NCBI RefSeq assembly: GCF_034676705.1
Contig: NZ_JAUCBS010000013.1
Coordinates: 2,026,501-2,090,500, forward strand
Direction: 5' to 3'
DNA: 64,000 bases
DNA from: Gemmobacter sp.
Lineage (GTDB): Bacteria > Pseudomonadota > Alphaproteobacteria > Rhodobacterales > Rhodobacteraceae
Positions 34,011 to 43,973 of this stretch are shown here, one piece after another. How positions within the stretch are numbered: position 1 is the stretch's first letter; every line of letters starts with the position of its first letter. The translations under genes were made by a program, and so were the position numbers. The notes under the pieces were generated by a model. It was not told the origin of the DNA. It did no database searches and saw only the letters and a program-made list of their open reading frames with translations.

Positions 34011-35168
34011 TCAGGCCGCGCGACGGGCGCGCATGGCGGCGGCGAAACGGTCGAACAGGTAATAGCTGTCCTGCGGACCCGGGCTTGCCTCGGGGTGATA
34101 CTGGACCGAGAACACCGGCTTGCCATCCACCGCGATGCCGCAGTTCGAGCCATCGAACAGCGACACATGGGTTTCGCTGACACCCACGGGCAGGGTCTGG
34201 CTGTCCACGGTGAAGCCGTGGTTCATGCTGGTGATTTCCACCTTGCCGGTGGTCAGATCCTTGACCGGGTGGTTCGCCCCGTGATGGCCGTGGTTCATCT
34301 TGACCGTGCGCGCGCCAAGCGCCAGCGCCAGCATCTGGTGACCCAGGCAGATGCCGAACACCGGCAGATCGCGGGCCAGCACGCCCTGGATCATCGGAAC
34401 GGCATATTCGCCGGTCGCCGCCGGATCGCCGGGGCCGTTCGAGAGGAACACCCCTTCGGGATTCAGCGCCAGCACGTCTTCGGCGGTGGCCGTGGCGGGC
34501 AGCACCGTAACCTCGCACCCGGCACTTGCCAGGCAGCGCAGGATGTTGCGCTTTGCGCCATAGTCGATGGCGACCACCCGCAGGCCGGCACCGTCGCGCG
34601 CCTTGTAGCCATCGGGCCAGGCCCACAGCATCTCGTCCCATTTGTAGGACTGGGCGCAGGTCACGTCCTTGGCCAGGTCCAGACCGACGATGCCCTTCCA
34701 GCCGCGGGCCCGGGCAACCAGCGCCTCGATATCGAAGTTGCCGTCGGGGTCATGGGCCAGCGCCACATGCGGCGCGCCTTGCTGGCGGATCGCGCGGGTC
34801 AGGCGGCGGGTATCCAGACCGCCGATGCCGATCCGGCCCTTGCGCACCATCCAGTCATGCAGATCACCGACCGACCGCCAGTTCGACGGCTCGGTCGGAT
34901 CCCATTTCACCACCATGCCGGCGGCGACGGGTTCGGCCGTCTCGTCATCCTCGGGGGTGACGCCGACATTGCCGATATGGGGGAAGGTGAAGGTGACGAC
35001 CTGGCCGGCATAGGACGGATCGGTCATGATTTCCTGATAGCCGGTCATGGCGGTGTTGAACACCAACTCGGCCACGGTCTCGCCGGCAGCGCCGAAGCCC
35101 TGCCCGAAGAACAGGGTGCCATCGGCCAGCGCAAGGCAGGCGGTGGGGCGGGGGGCAGCGTTGGGCAT
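34011..35168 (-). CDS. carA: Carbamoyl-phosphate synthase small subunit
   Basis: 385 residues from MPNAAPRPTACLALADGTLF; a frame open to 35222 lacks family sequence, and GGAG sits 6 bases before this ATG. CarA hydrolyses glutamine and passes ammonia to CarB for carbamoyl phosphate, the precursor of arginine and pyrimidines. The N-terminal domain (FNTAMTGYQEIMTDPSYAGQ) and the class I amidotransferase domain (nucleophile Cys in FGICLGHQM; His in QYHPEASPGP) are complete. carB is not adjacent. The gene is divergent from yqeY. Confidence 0.95.
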   Translation of the reverse strand: MPNAAPRPTACLALADGTLFFGQGFGAAGETVAELVFNTAMTGYQEIMTDPSYAGQVVTFTFPHIGNVGVTPEDDETAEPVAAGMVVKWDPTEPSNWRSVGDLHDWMVRKGRIGIGGLDTRRLTRAIRQQGAPHVALAHDPDGNFDIEALVARARGWKGIVGLDLAKDVTCAQSYKWDEMLWAWPDGYKARDGAGLRVVAIDYGAKRNILRCLASAGCEVTVLPATATAEDVLALNPEGVFLSNGPGDPAATGEYAVPMIQGVLARDLPVFGICLGHQMLALALGARTVKMNHGHHGANHPVKDLTTGKVEITSMNHGFTVDSQTLPVGVSETHVSLFDGSNCGIAVDGKPVFSVQYHPEASPGPQDSYYLFDRFAAAMRARRAA

Positions 35169-35336
35169 GGGCGACTCCGGCATAAACGGGCGCAACCTAT
35201 GCCTGGCGGGGTTTGGGGTCAACCCCTTCTGCCAAATGCGTTTTCCTTTGAAAACAATATCTTGCCGGAATGGCCCCGGGTTGCCCGCCGGCGCCTGTCA
35301 GGCTATGCTGCGCCTGCACATCCAAGGAGACCCCCG

Positions 35337-35795
35337 ATGAGCCTGCGCGAGCGTCTGAGCCAAGCCCTGAAAGAGGCCATGAAGGCCCGCGAGGCCGACC
35401 GCACCTCGACCCTGCGGCTGATCAACGCGGCCATCAAGGACCGCGACATCGCCGCCCGGGGCGAGACCGGCAGCGACGGCGTCAGCGATGCCGAGATCCT
35501 GGCGATTCTGGGCAAGATGGTGAAGCAGCGCCAGGAAAGCGCCCGCATCTATGAAGAAGGCGGGCGGCTGGAACTGGCGGAAAAGGAGCTGGCCGAAATC
35601 AAGGTGATCGAGGAATTCCTGCCGCGCCAGCTGTCCGAGGCCGAGGTGGCCGAGGCGATCGCCGCCGCCATCGCCGAAACCGGCGCGGGCAGCATCCGCG
35701 ACATGGGGCGCGTGATGGCGGTGCTGAAGGCGAAATACACCGGCCAGATGGATTTCGGCGCCACCGGCCCGATGGTCAAGGACCGGCTGGGCTGA
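35337..35795 (+). CDS. GatB/YqeY-domain protein
   Basis: 152 residues starting MSLRERLSQALKEAMKAREA, after the ribosome site AAGGAGA. The whole protein is a YqeY domain (helical bundle related to the tail of GatB): STLRLINAAIKDRDIAARGE, MVKQRQESARIYEEGGRLEL, IEEFLPRQLSEAEV and MGRVMAVLKAKYTGQMDFG. It may help amide transfer on misacylated tRNA, but free-standing YqeY proteins have no proven role. It is divergent from carA and followed by a strong terminator. Confidence 0.92.
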   Translation: MSLRERLSQALKEAMKAREADRTSTLRLINAAIKDRDIAARGETGSDGVSDAEILAILGKMVKQRQESARIYEEGGRLELAEKELAEIKVIEEFLPRQLSEAEVAEAIAAAIAETGAGSIRDMGRVMAVLKAKYTGQMDFGATGPMVKDRLG

Positions 35796-35821
35796 CAGGC
35801 CGGGCGCATGCTGGCGACACT

Positions 35822-35847
35822 GGCCACGACCGCCGGTCGTGGCCTTT
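35822..35847 (+). terminator. Terminator after the YqeY gene
   Basis: GGCCACGACC (35822-35831) pairs perfectly with GGTCGTGGCC (35835-35844) around GCC and is followed by TTT. It lies 26 bases after the stop. Confidence 0.85.
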
Positions 35848-36214
35848 GTCATTGCGGCCCGCCAGAATCGGGCCGGTGGCGCGGCGATCCCGGAAGGTGC
35901 CGCGACCGGGGCTGACCGGCGACGTCCGATGTCGGGGAGCGCCCGCAGCCCGGGCGCGCCGATCACCGCCCCGAACCCGGTACCGCGCCGCCGCTTTGGA
36001 GGGCCAAACCGGGCAGGACGCACGCCCGCTCAAATGTTTGCGACGAACATGCCTTCCGCCCCCCGCCTTCGCGGTTGCGGCACGTAAAGTCCTCTGCTAG
36101 ACGCAACCCGAATTTGAGACGCAGGCCATGGGTCTGCGCCACGGGTGGACCTTGACCGGGTGTTCGACAGTCACGTCGCGCGCTCGCAAGGCAAGAAACA
36201 ACGGAAGGGCTGAC
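35848..36214 (+). promoter_or_regulatory. Leader and promoter region of the atp operon
   Basis: 367 bases without a recognisable gene. A possible promoter is TTGCGG (36075-36080) with a weak -10 element around GCTAGA (36096-36101); the 15-base spacing is short. No riboswitch or obvious regulatory repeat was seen. The last part supplies GGAAGGG, the ribosome site of atpH. Confidence 0.35.
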
Positions 36215-36775
36215 GTGTCCGAACCAGCTTCGATTTCCCAGGGCATCGCGGCGCGTTACGCGCAGGCATTGTTCGACCTGAGCAAGGAAGGCGCCGCGCT
36301 GAAGGCGCTGAAGGCCGATACGGACGCGCTGGATGCTGCCCTGACGGCCAGCGCCGACCTGCGCGACATGATCGCGTCGCCCTTGCTGACGCGCGAGGAT
36401 CAGTCCCGCGCCATTGTCGCCGTGGCAACCAGGCTGGGTCTGTCGGCGCTCAGCGTCAACACCCTGGCGCTGATGGCGTCCAAGCGCCGCCTGTTCGTGC
36501 TGCCGCAACTGGTGGCCGACCTGCGCGCGCGCATCGCCGAAGAAAAGGGCGAGGTGACTGCCGAAGTCGCCTCTGCCGTCGCATTGACCGCCGAACAGGC
36601 TCAGGCGCTTGCCGAAACGCTGAAGGCCAGCGTCGGCAAGACCGTCAAGCTGAAAACGACCGTGGATGAATCGCTCATCGGCGGTCTTGTCGTCAAGGTG
36701 GGCTCGAAGATGATCGACACCTCGATCCGCTCGAAGCTCGCATCCCTGCAGAATGCCATGAAAGAGGTTGGGTGA
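36215..36775 (+). CDS. atpH: ATP synthase F1 subunit delta
   Basis: 186 residues from GTG 36215 (VSEPASISQGIAARYAQALF), 6 bases after GGAAGGG; the frame is open upstream, but without family sequence. The delta subunit sits on top of F1 and joins it to the peripheral stalk. The OSCP motif (ALMASKRRLFVLPQLVADLR; DESLIGGLVVKVGSKMIDTS) is present. The stop overlaps the atpA start (TGATG). It is the first gene of atpHAGDC, the F1-only arrangement of Rhodobacter and relatives. Confidence 0.95.
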   Translation: MSEPASISQGIAARYAQALFDLSKEGAALKALKADTDALDAALTASADLRDMIASPLLTREDQSRAIVAVATRLGLSALSVNTLALMASKRRLFVLPQLVADLRARIAEEKGEVTAEVASAVALTAEQAQALAETLKASVGKTVKLKTTVDESLIGGLVVKVGSKMIDTSIRSKLASLQNAMKEVG

Positions 36776-38313
36776 TGGGAATCCAGGCTGCTGAGATCTC
36801 TGCGATCCTCAAGGAGCAGATCAAGAACTTCGGCAAGGATGCCGAAGTGGCCGAAGTTGGCCGCGTGCTGTCGGTCGGCGACGGGATCGCCCGCGTCTAC
36901 GGCCTCGACAACGTGCAGGCCGGCGAAATGGTGGAATTCCCCGGCGGCATCCGCGGCATGGTGCTGAACCTCGAAACCGACAACGTCGGTGTCGTGATCT
37001 TCGGTTCGGACCAGGACATCAAGGAAGGCGATGTCGTCAAGCGCACCAAGGCCATCGTGGACGTTCCGGCCGGCAATGCGCTGCTGGGCCGCGTCGTGGA
37101 CGGCCTGGGCAACCCGATCGACGGCAAGGGCCCGATCGCGGCGACCGAGCGTCGCGTGGCCGACGTCAAGGCGCCGGGCATCATCCCGCGCAAATCGGTG
37201 CATGAACCGATGGCGACCGGCATCAAGGCCATCGACGCCATGATCCCGATCGGCCGCGGCCAGCGCGAACTGATCATCGGTGACCGCCAGACCGGCAAGA
37301 CCGCCGTGGCGCTGGACACCATCCTGAACCAGAAGTCCTACAACGAGGCTGCTGGCGACGACGAGTCGAAGAAGCTGTATTGCATCTACGTCGCCATCGG
37401 GCAGAAGCGCTCGACCGTGGCGCAGCTGGTGAAGAAGCTGGAAGAAACCGGCGCGCTGGCCTACACGATCGTCGTGGCCGCCACCGCATCGGACCCGGCG
37501 CCGCTGCAATATCTGGCGCCCTATTCGGCAACCGCCATGGCGGAATTCTTCCGCGACAACGGCCGCCATGCGCTGATCATCTATGATGACCTGTCGAAAC
37601 AGGCCGTGTCCTACCGCCAGATGTCGCTGCTGCTGCGCCGCCCGCCGGGCCGCGAAGCCTATCCGGGCGACGTGTTCTACCTGCACTCGCGCCTGCTGGA
37701 GCGTTCGGCCAAGCTGAACGACGATTTCGGCAACGGCTCGCTGACCGCGCTGCCGGTCATCGAAACCCAGGCGGGCGACGTGTCGGCCTATATCCCGACC
37801 AACGTGATCTCGATCACCGACGGCCAGATCTTCCTGGAAACCGAACTGTTCTACCAGGGCATCCGTCCGGCCGTGAACACCGGCCTGTCGGTGAGCCGCG
37901 TGGGTTCCTCGGCCCAGACCAACTCGATGAAAACCGTGGCCGGCCCGGTGAAACTGTCGCTTGCCCAGTACCGCGAGATGGCGGCCTTCGCCCAGTTCGG
38001 TTCGGACCTCGATGCCTCGACCCAGGCCCTGCTGAACCGCGGCGCCCGTCTGACGGAACTGATGAAGCAGCCGCAATATTCGCCGCTGACCAACGCGGAA
38101 ATCGTCGCGATCATCTATGCCGGCACCGCGGGCTTCCTGGACAAGGTTGCGGTCAAGGACGTCGGCCGTTTTGAAGCTGGCCTGCTGTCGTTCCTGCGCA
38201 CCAAGCGCAAGGACATCCTGGACTGGATCACCAACAGCGATCCGAAGATCAAGGGTGCCGACGAGCAGAAGCTGAAAGACGCGATTGCCGAGTTCGCTCG
38301 CGACTTCGCCTGA
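36775..38313 (+). CDS. atpA: ATP synthase F1 subunit alpha
   Basis: 512 residues from MGIQAAEISAILKEQIKNFG. It is the regulatory, non-catalytic nucleotide-binding subunit of the F1 hexamer. The P-loop is GDRQTGKTA, and further signatures are QRELIIGDRQTGKTAVALDT and the Ser-rich PAVNTGLSVSRVGSSAQTNS. An earlier in-frame GTG at 36772 is possible, but ATG fits better. The length is normal. Confidence 0.97.
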   Translation: MGIQAAEISAILKEQIKNFGKDAEVAEVGRVLSVGDGIARVYGLDNVQAGEMVEFPGGIRGMVLNLETDNVGVVIFGSDQDIKEGDVVKRTKAIVDVPAGNALLGRVVDGLGNPIDGKGPIAATERRVADVKAPGIIPRKSVHEPMATGIKAIDAMIPIGRGQRELIIGDRQTGKTAVALDTILNQKSYNEAAGDDESKKLYCIYVAIGQKRSTVAQLVKKLEETGALAYTIVVAATASDPAPLQYLAPYSATAMAEFFRDNGRHALIIYDDLSKQAVSYRQMSLLLRRPPGREAYPGDVFYLHSRLLERSAKLNDDFGNGSLTALPVIETQAGDVSAYIPTNVISITDGQIFLETELFYQGIRPAVNTGLSVSRVGSSAQTNSMKTVAGPVKLSLAQYREMAAFAQFGSDLDASTQALLNRGARLTELMKQPQYSPLTNAEIVAIIYAGTAGFLDKVAVKDVGRFEAGLLSFLRTKRKDILDWITNSDPKIKGADEQKLKDAIAEFARDFA

Positions 38314-38334
38314 GCGGCCTGAAAGGACAGGGAC

Positions 38335-39204
38335 ATGCCCAGCCTTAAGGACCTGAAGAACCGGATCGGAAGCGTGAAGAACACGCGGAAGATCACGAAG
38401 GCGATGCAGATGGTCGCCGCCGCGAAACTGCGCCGCGCGCAGGAATCGGCCGAGGCCGCGCGCCCCTATGCCGAACGCATGACCGCCGTGATGGCCGGTC
38501 TTGCGGCCTCGGTCGGCGGGTCGGAGGGCGCGCCGCGCCTTCTGGCCGGCACGGGGGCCGACAAGATCCACCTGCTGGTGGTGATGACGTCGGAACGCGG
38601 GCTGTGCGGTGGCTTCAACTCGACCATCGTGCGGCTGGCCCGCGCCCATGCCCAGCGGCTTCTGGCCGCTGGCAAGACGGTGAAAATCCTCACCGTCGGC
38701 AAGAAGGGGCGCGAGCAGCTGAAGCGCGACATGTCGGCCCATTTCGTGGGCCACGTGGACCTGAGCGAGATCAAGAAGCTGGGCTATGCCGATGCGTCGC
38801 GCATCGCCCAGGACGTGCTGAACCGCTTCGATGCAGGCGAGTTCGACGTGGCGACGATCTTCTTCAACCGCTTCCAGTCGGTGATCAGCCAGATCCCGAC
38901 CGCGCAGCAGATCATCCCGGCCCAGTTCGAATCCGGGGCGCAGGCCAATGCGCTCTATGATTACGAACCGTTCGAGGAAGCGATCCTTGCCGACCTGCTG
39001 CCGCGCAGCGTTGCCACGCAGATCTTTACCGCCCTGCTGGAAAACGGCGCCTCGGAACAGGGCGCGCGGATGTCCGCCATGGACAACGCGACGCGCAACG
39101 CGGGTGACATGATCAACAAGCTGACGATCCAGTACAACCGGAGCCGTCAGGCCGCGATCACCAAGGAACTCATCGAAATCATCTCGGGCGCCGAGGCGCT
39201 CTGA
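38335..39204 (+). CDS. atpG: ATP synthase F1 subunit gamma
   Basis: 289 residues starting MPSLKDLKNRIGSVKNTRKI. The subunit forms the rotating central shaft. The N-terminal coiled-coil helix (KITKAMQMVAAAKLRRAQES) and the C-terminal helix (SAMDNATRNAGDMINKLTIQ, then YNRSRQAAITKELIEIISGA) are typical. It follows atpA by 21 bases with ribosome site AAAGGACAGGG. Confidence 0.97.
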   Translation: MPSLKDLKNRIGSVKNTRKITKAMQMVAAAKLRRAQESAEAARPYAERMTAVMAGLAASVGGSEGAPRLLAGTGADKIHLLVVMTSERGLCGGFNSTIVRLARAHAQRLLAAGKTVKILTVGKKGREQLKRDMSAHFVGHVDLSEIKKLGYADASRIAQDVLNRFDAGEFDVATIFFNRFQSVISQIPTAQQIIPAQFESGAQANALYDYEPFEEAILADLLPRSVATQIFTALLENGASEQGARMSAMDNATRNAGDMINKLTIQYNRSRQAAITKELIEIISGAEAL

Positions 39205-39225
39205 CGACCTGAACGGAGATAGACA

Positions 39226-40653
<1,428 letters not shown>

Positions 40654-40662
40654 GGGGGCACC

Positions 40663-41055
40663 ATGGCCAACACGGTGCAATTCGACCTGGTATCGCCGGA
40701 ACGGAAGCTTGCGTCCGTTGCCGCGACCGAGGTTCAGATCCCCGGCGCCGAAGGCGACCTGACGGCGATGCAGGGGCATTCGCCCCTGATCACCACGCTG
40801 CGCCCGGGCGTGCTGAAGGCGGTTTCCGCCACCGGCACGCAGGCCTATGCGGTGACCGGCGGCTTTGCCGAAATCACCGCCGGCTCGGTTTCGGTGCTGG
40901 CCGAACAGGCGATCCCGGTGGCCGAGGCGACGCCTGCGGTGCTGGACGCGCTGATCGCCGATGCGAAGAAGCGCGCCGAAACCGCGACCGACAAGGCCGC
41001 GGCCGACAAGTTCGCCGCCGATATGGTCGCGCTCAAGGCCGCCGTCGGCGCCTGA
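40663..41055 (+). CDS. atpC: ATP synthase F1 subunit epsilon
   Basis: 130 residues starting MANTVQFDLVSPERKLASVA. The N-terminal beta-sandwich (VQIPGAEGDLTAMQGHSPLI) matches the epsilon family, which couples the rotor to the c-ring and can inhibit ATP hydrolysis. The C-terminal helical part is short and Ala-rich. It is the last gene of the operon and is followed by a strong terminator. Confidence 0.95.
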   Translation: MANTVQFDLVSPERKLASVAATEVQIPGAEGDLTAMQGHSPLITTLRPGVLKAVSATGTQAYAVTGGFAEITAGSVSVLAEQAIPVAEATPAVLDALIADAKKRAETATDKAAADKFAADMVALKAAVGA

Positions 41056-41073
41056 CCGGCACGCCAGTCTGAC

Positions 41074-41106
41074 AGCCCCCGCGCCGCAACCCGGCGCGGG
41101 GGCTTT
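41074..41106 (+). terminator. Terminator of the atp operon
   Basis: AGCCCCCGCGCC (41074-41085) pairs perfectly over 12 bp with GGCGCGGGGGCT (41093-41104) and is followed by TTTCGTTT. Confidence 0.92.
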
Positions 41107-41144
41107 CGTTTGTGCAGGCACCTGCGCGGGGGGGCGCCGGGTGC

Positions 41145-41208
41145 GGGGGGGCCAGCCCCCCGTCGCGTTCCGCGACTCCCCCCGGGATATTTCTGGACAG
41201 ATGAAAGG
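41145..41208 (+). repeat. Structured dispersed repeat, copy 4
   Basis: Hairpin A is GGGGGGC-CA-GCCCCCC (41146-41161). Hairpin B is GTCGCG-TTC-CGCGAC (41162-41176). The tail is TCCCCCCGGGATATTTCTGG followed by ACAGATGAAAGG. Hairpin B matches copy 6 (GGCTCG-TTC-CGAGCC) in loop and position but with different paired bases. The copy lies between the atp terminator and the 3' end of the phosphatase gene. Confidence 0.85.
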
Positions 41209-41215
41209 GGCGTGG

Positions 41216-41794
41216 TCAGGCCAGGTGATTGGCGCGGATCAGGGTGCGGCCGGTGGCGTGGACCCCGATTTCCGTCAGCGACAGCGGCGCGATGTGCAGG
41301 GCGATGGCGCGGCTTGCGTTGTGGCCGGTGGTGCGGGCGATCTGGGTCAGGATCACGCCCAGATGCGCCACGATGATCAGCGGCCGGCCGGGATGGGCGG
41401 CGATCAGCCGTTGCACCGCCACCTCGACCCGGGCCGAGGTCTGGTTCCAGCTTTCGCCGCCTGGCGGGGCGATGTCGCCGGGGGTGTCCCAATAGGCGCG
41501 GGCGATGCCGGGGTTGCGCGCCTCGACCTCGGGAAAGGGCAGGCCGTCCCAGTCGCCGAAATGGATCTCGCGCAGGGCAGCCATGTCGGGCAGGCGCTGG
41601 CGCGGGCCGCACAGCGCATCGGCGGTGGCGCGCGCGCGGATCAGGTCTGACGAGACGACCGGCGCCTCGTGGGGCAACAGGGCGGCTGTGCGGGCGATCA
41701 GCGCGGTGTCCGACAGGTCTGCCGGCACGTCGCGCCAGCCGGTGAACACCGTCTGGTGGGTGGGGCCGTGGCGCAGCCAGTAGACGCGGGTCAT
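41216..41794 (-). CDS. Histidine phosphatase, probable alpha-ribazole phosphatase
   Basis: 192 residues. The phosphoglycerate-mutase-like fold carries the catalytic LRHGPT at the N-terminus, SSDLIRARATAD, REIHFGDWDGLPF with the acid/base Glu, and the second His in IIVAHLGVIL. Its start overlaps the stop of cobU by 4 bases. A CobC-like role, removing phosphate from alpha-ribazole phosphate in cobalamin synthesis, is therefore likely, but this rests on the neighbour; other histidine phosphatases look similar. Confidence 0.82.
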   Translation of the reverse strand: MTRVYWLRHGPTHQTVFTGWRDVPADLSDTALIARTAALLPHEAPVVSSDLIRARATADALCGPRQRLPDMAALREIHFGDWDGLPFPEVEARNPGIARAYWDTPGDIAPPGGESWNQTSARVEVAVQRLIAAHPGRPLIIVAHLGVILTQIARTTGHNASRAIALHIAPLSLTEIGVHATGRTLIRANHLA

Positions 41795-42321
41795 GCCATG
41801 CCCCCCGGCAGGGTGCCCTTCAGGACCAGCGGTAGCCCGGCGATCACCGCCACCGCCAGATCGGCCCGGGCCGCCAGCCGCTGGTTCAGGCGCCCCTGGG
41901 CATCGCGGAACCGGCGGGCAAGGGCGTTGTCCGGCACGATGCCCCAGCCGACCTCGTTCGAGACGATGATCACCGGCGCCGCATGCCGTGCCAGCGCGTC
42001 GAGCAGCCGGGCGGTTTCGGCATCAAGGTCATGGTCGGCCAGCAGGTGGTTGGTCAGCCACAATGTGGCACAGTCGATCAGCACCGCGCCCTGTGTCTGC
42101 GACAGCGCCGCCGGCAGGTCGAGCGGCGCCTCGACCGTGTGCCAGCCCGTGCCCCGGTCCAGCCGGTGGCGGGCGATGCGGTCGCGCATCTCCTCGTCCC
42201 AGGGTTCGGCGGTGGCGATATAGCCGTGGGTCGCGGGGCCAAGGCGGGCCAGCCGTTCGGCAAAGGCGGATTTCCCGGACCGGGCGCCGCCGGTGACGAA
42301 GCTGAGAGGGGGCAGGGACAT
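41791..42321 (-). CDS. cobU: Adenosylcobinamide kinase / guanylyltransferase
   Basis: 176 residues from MSLPPLSFVTGGARSGKSAF. The enzyme phosphorylates adenosylcobinamide and then attaches GMP in late cobalamin (B12) assembly. The P-loop is GGARSGKS. The family pattern RIARHRLDRGTGWHTVEAPL includes the guanylylated His region, and LIDCATLWLTNHL and IIVSNEVGWGIVP (NEVG) are conserved. A frame open to 42513 adds unrelated sequence. The gene is named cobP in Pseudomonas-type nomenclature. It overlaps the phosphatase gene. Confidence 0.93.
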   Translation of the reverse strand: MSLPPLSFVTGGARSGKSAFAERLARLGPATHGYIATAEPWDEEMRDRIARHRLDRGTGWHTVEAPLDLPAALSQTQGAVLIDCATLWLTNHLLADHDLDAETARLLDALARHAAPVIIVSNEVGWGIVPDNALARRFRDAQGRLNQRLAARADLAVAVIAGLPLVLKGTLPGGMA

Positions 42322-42388
42322 GGACGCTCCTTGGTCGGGGCACTGTGGCCGGTTGCGCGGCGGGCTGCAAGCGGGCAGGGTGGCGGGC

Positions 42389-43186
42389 ATGAAAGCGTTG
42401 CTGGCCCTGCTGCTGACCGCCTTGCCCGCCCTGGCCGGGCCGATTGCGCCTGCCGATCTGGCGGCGGCCGTGCAGGGGGCGGATGTGGTGGTGCTGGGCG
42501 AGGTGCATGACAACCCCGCGCATCATGCCCATCAGGCGCAGGCGGTGGCCGCGCTGCGCCCTGCCGCACTGGTGTTCGAGATGCTGACGCCCGACCAGGC
42601 CGCCAGGGTGACGCCAGAGGTCCGTACCGATGCGGTGGCGCTGGAGGCGGCGCTTGGCTGGGTGGCCGCGGGCTGGCCGGATTTCGCGATGTATCACCCG
42701 ATCTTTCTGGCGGCGCCGGGGGCCGTGGTCCATGGTGCCGCGCTGCCGCGCGATCAGGTGCGGCAGGCGGTGCGCGACGGGGCGGCGGCGGTGTTCGGGG
42801 CGGATGCGGCGGCCTATGGGCTGGACCGCGCCTTGCCGCCCGAGGATCTGGCCGCGCGGATCGCCCTTCAGGATGCGGCGCATTGCGGCAAGCTGCCGGC
42901 CGCCCTGCTGCCCGGCATGGTCGAGGCGCAGCGGTTGCGCGATGCCGCGCTGGCGCGGGCCGTGGTGCAGGCGATGGCGAAAACCGGCGGGCCGGTGGCG
43001 GTGATCACCGGAACCGGCCATGCCCGGCGCGATCAGGGTGTGCCGGCCGCGCTGGCGCTGGCCGCGCCCGGGCTGCGGGTGCTGGCGGTTGGCCAGCTGG
43101 AGGCGGATCCGGGGCCCGACGCGCCGTTCGACCTGTGGATCGTCAGCCCCGCGCCACCGCGCGGCGACCCTTGCGCGGCGCTGTAG
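42389..43186 (+). CDS. ChaN-like exported protein
   Basis: 265 residues from MKALLALLLTALPALAGPIA, a signal peptide. The mature part matches the ChaN/Tiki-like fold: DVVVLGEVHDNPAHHAHQAQ, LVFEMLTPDQAARV, HCGKLPAALLPGMVEAQRLR and VAVITGTGHARRDQGVP. ChaN-type proteins of this superfamily bind heme or act as metal-dependent proteases; which applies is open. Two conserved acid/His motifs (GEVHD; GTGHARRD) suggest a metal site. It is divergent from cobU and converges, 4 bases apart, on an esterase gene. Confidence 0.82.
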   Translation: MKALLALLLTALPALAGPIAPADLAAAVQGADVVVLGEVHDNPAHHAHQAQAVAALRPAALVFEMLTPDQAARVTPEVRTDAVALEAALGWVAAGWPDFAMYHPIFLAAPGAVVHGAALPRDQVRQAVRDGAAAVFGADAAAYGLDRALPPEDLAARIALQDAAHCGKLPAALLPGMVEAQRLRDAALARAVVQAMAKTGGPVAVITGTGHARRDQGVPAALALAAPGLRVLAVGQLEADPGPDAPFDLWIVSPAPPRGDPCAAL

Positions 43187-43190
43187 CGTC

Positions 43191-43964
43191 TCAGGCCGCG
43201 GTCGCGTCCAGCCAGGTGGCAACGGCGGCTTCGAACTCGCGCGGTTTGTCGGCATGCAGCCAGTGGCCGGCGCCCGACAGCCGGGCAAAGCGCGCCTTGG
43301 GGAACAGCGCCTGGATGCGGGCGCGATGTTCGGGCAGCACGTAATCCGACAGGGCGCCGGTCAGGAACAGGGTCGGCCCGTCGTACTGCCCGTCAAGGTC
43401 GGGAAAGCCGATGATGCCCGGCATTTCGGCATCCAGCACGTCCAGGTTCAGCTTCCAGCGCGGCGGCCGGGATTTCAGATCCAGCGATTGCAGGAAAAAG
43501 GCGCGCAGGCCCGGATCCCGGACCCTGGCGGACAGGCGGCGGTCGGCCTCGGCCCGGGTGGACAGGTCGGTCAGATCCATGGCCTTCATCGCCGCGATCC
43601 GGTGGGATTGCGTATGCGCATAGGCGACCGGGGCAATATCCGCCACGATCAGCCGGCGCACCAGATCGGGCCGGGTCAGCGCCAGCACCATCGCGGTCTT
43701 GCCGCCCATCGAATGGCCCAGCACATCGGCCTGGCCGCCATGGGCCGCGATCACCTCGGCCAGATCACCGGCCATGTCGGCATAGCTTTGCGTCGGTGCG
43801 CGCGGGCTGTCGCCGTGATTGCGCATGTCGACCGCGATCACCGGGCGCTTGTCGGCCAGCCGGCGCGCGATGACGCCCCAATTGCGCCCCGTCCCGAACA
43901 GCCCATGCACGATCAACAGTGGCAGCCCGGTCTGTTCTTCGCCATGGCGGATGATGTTCAGCAT
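43191..43964 (-). CDS. Alpha/beta hydrolase (YbfF/ABHD11-like esterase)
   Basis: 257 residues. LPLLIVHGLFGTGRNWGVIA provides the oxyanion region, GHSMGG the nucleophile Ser85, the acid is in LTGALSDYVLPEH, and the base is His in LSGAGHWLHADKP. RPVIAVDMRNHGDSP matches the YbfF branch of esterases. The natural substrate is unknown, and the enzyme should be cytoplasmic. It is next to a TauE/SafE-type transporter on the same strand, 9 bases apart, so cotranscription is likely. Confidence 0.88.
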   Translation of the reverse strand: MLNIIRHGEEQTGLPLLIVHGLFGTGRNWGVIARRLADKRPVIAVDMRNHGDSPRAPTQSYADMAGDLAEVIAAHGGQADVLGHSMGGKTAMVLALTRPDLVRRLIVADIAPVAYAHTQSHRIAAMKAMDLTDLSTRAEADRRLSARVRDPGLRAFFLQSLDLKSRPPRWKLNLDVLDAEMPGIIGFPDLDGQYDGPTLFLTGALSDYVLPEHRARIQALFPKARFARLSGAGHWLHADKPREFEAAVATWLDATAA

Positions 43965-43973
43965 GCTATGTCC

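Noticed and set aside
31908..35300. Very long plus-strand frame leading into the YqeY gene
   Set aside because: Most of it is antisense to the glycosyltransferase and carA genes. Only the last 152 residues, from 35337, are a real protein with a proper ribosome site.
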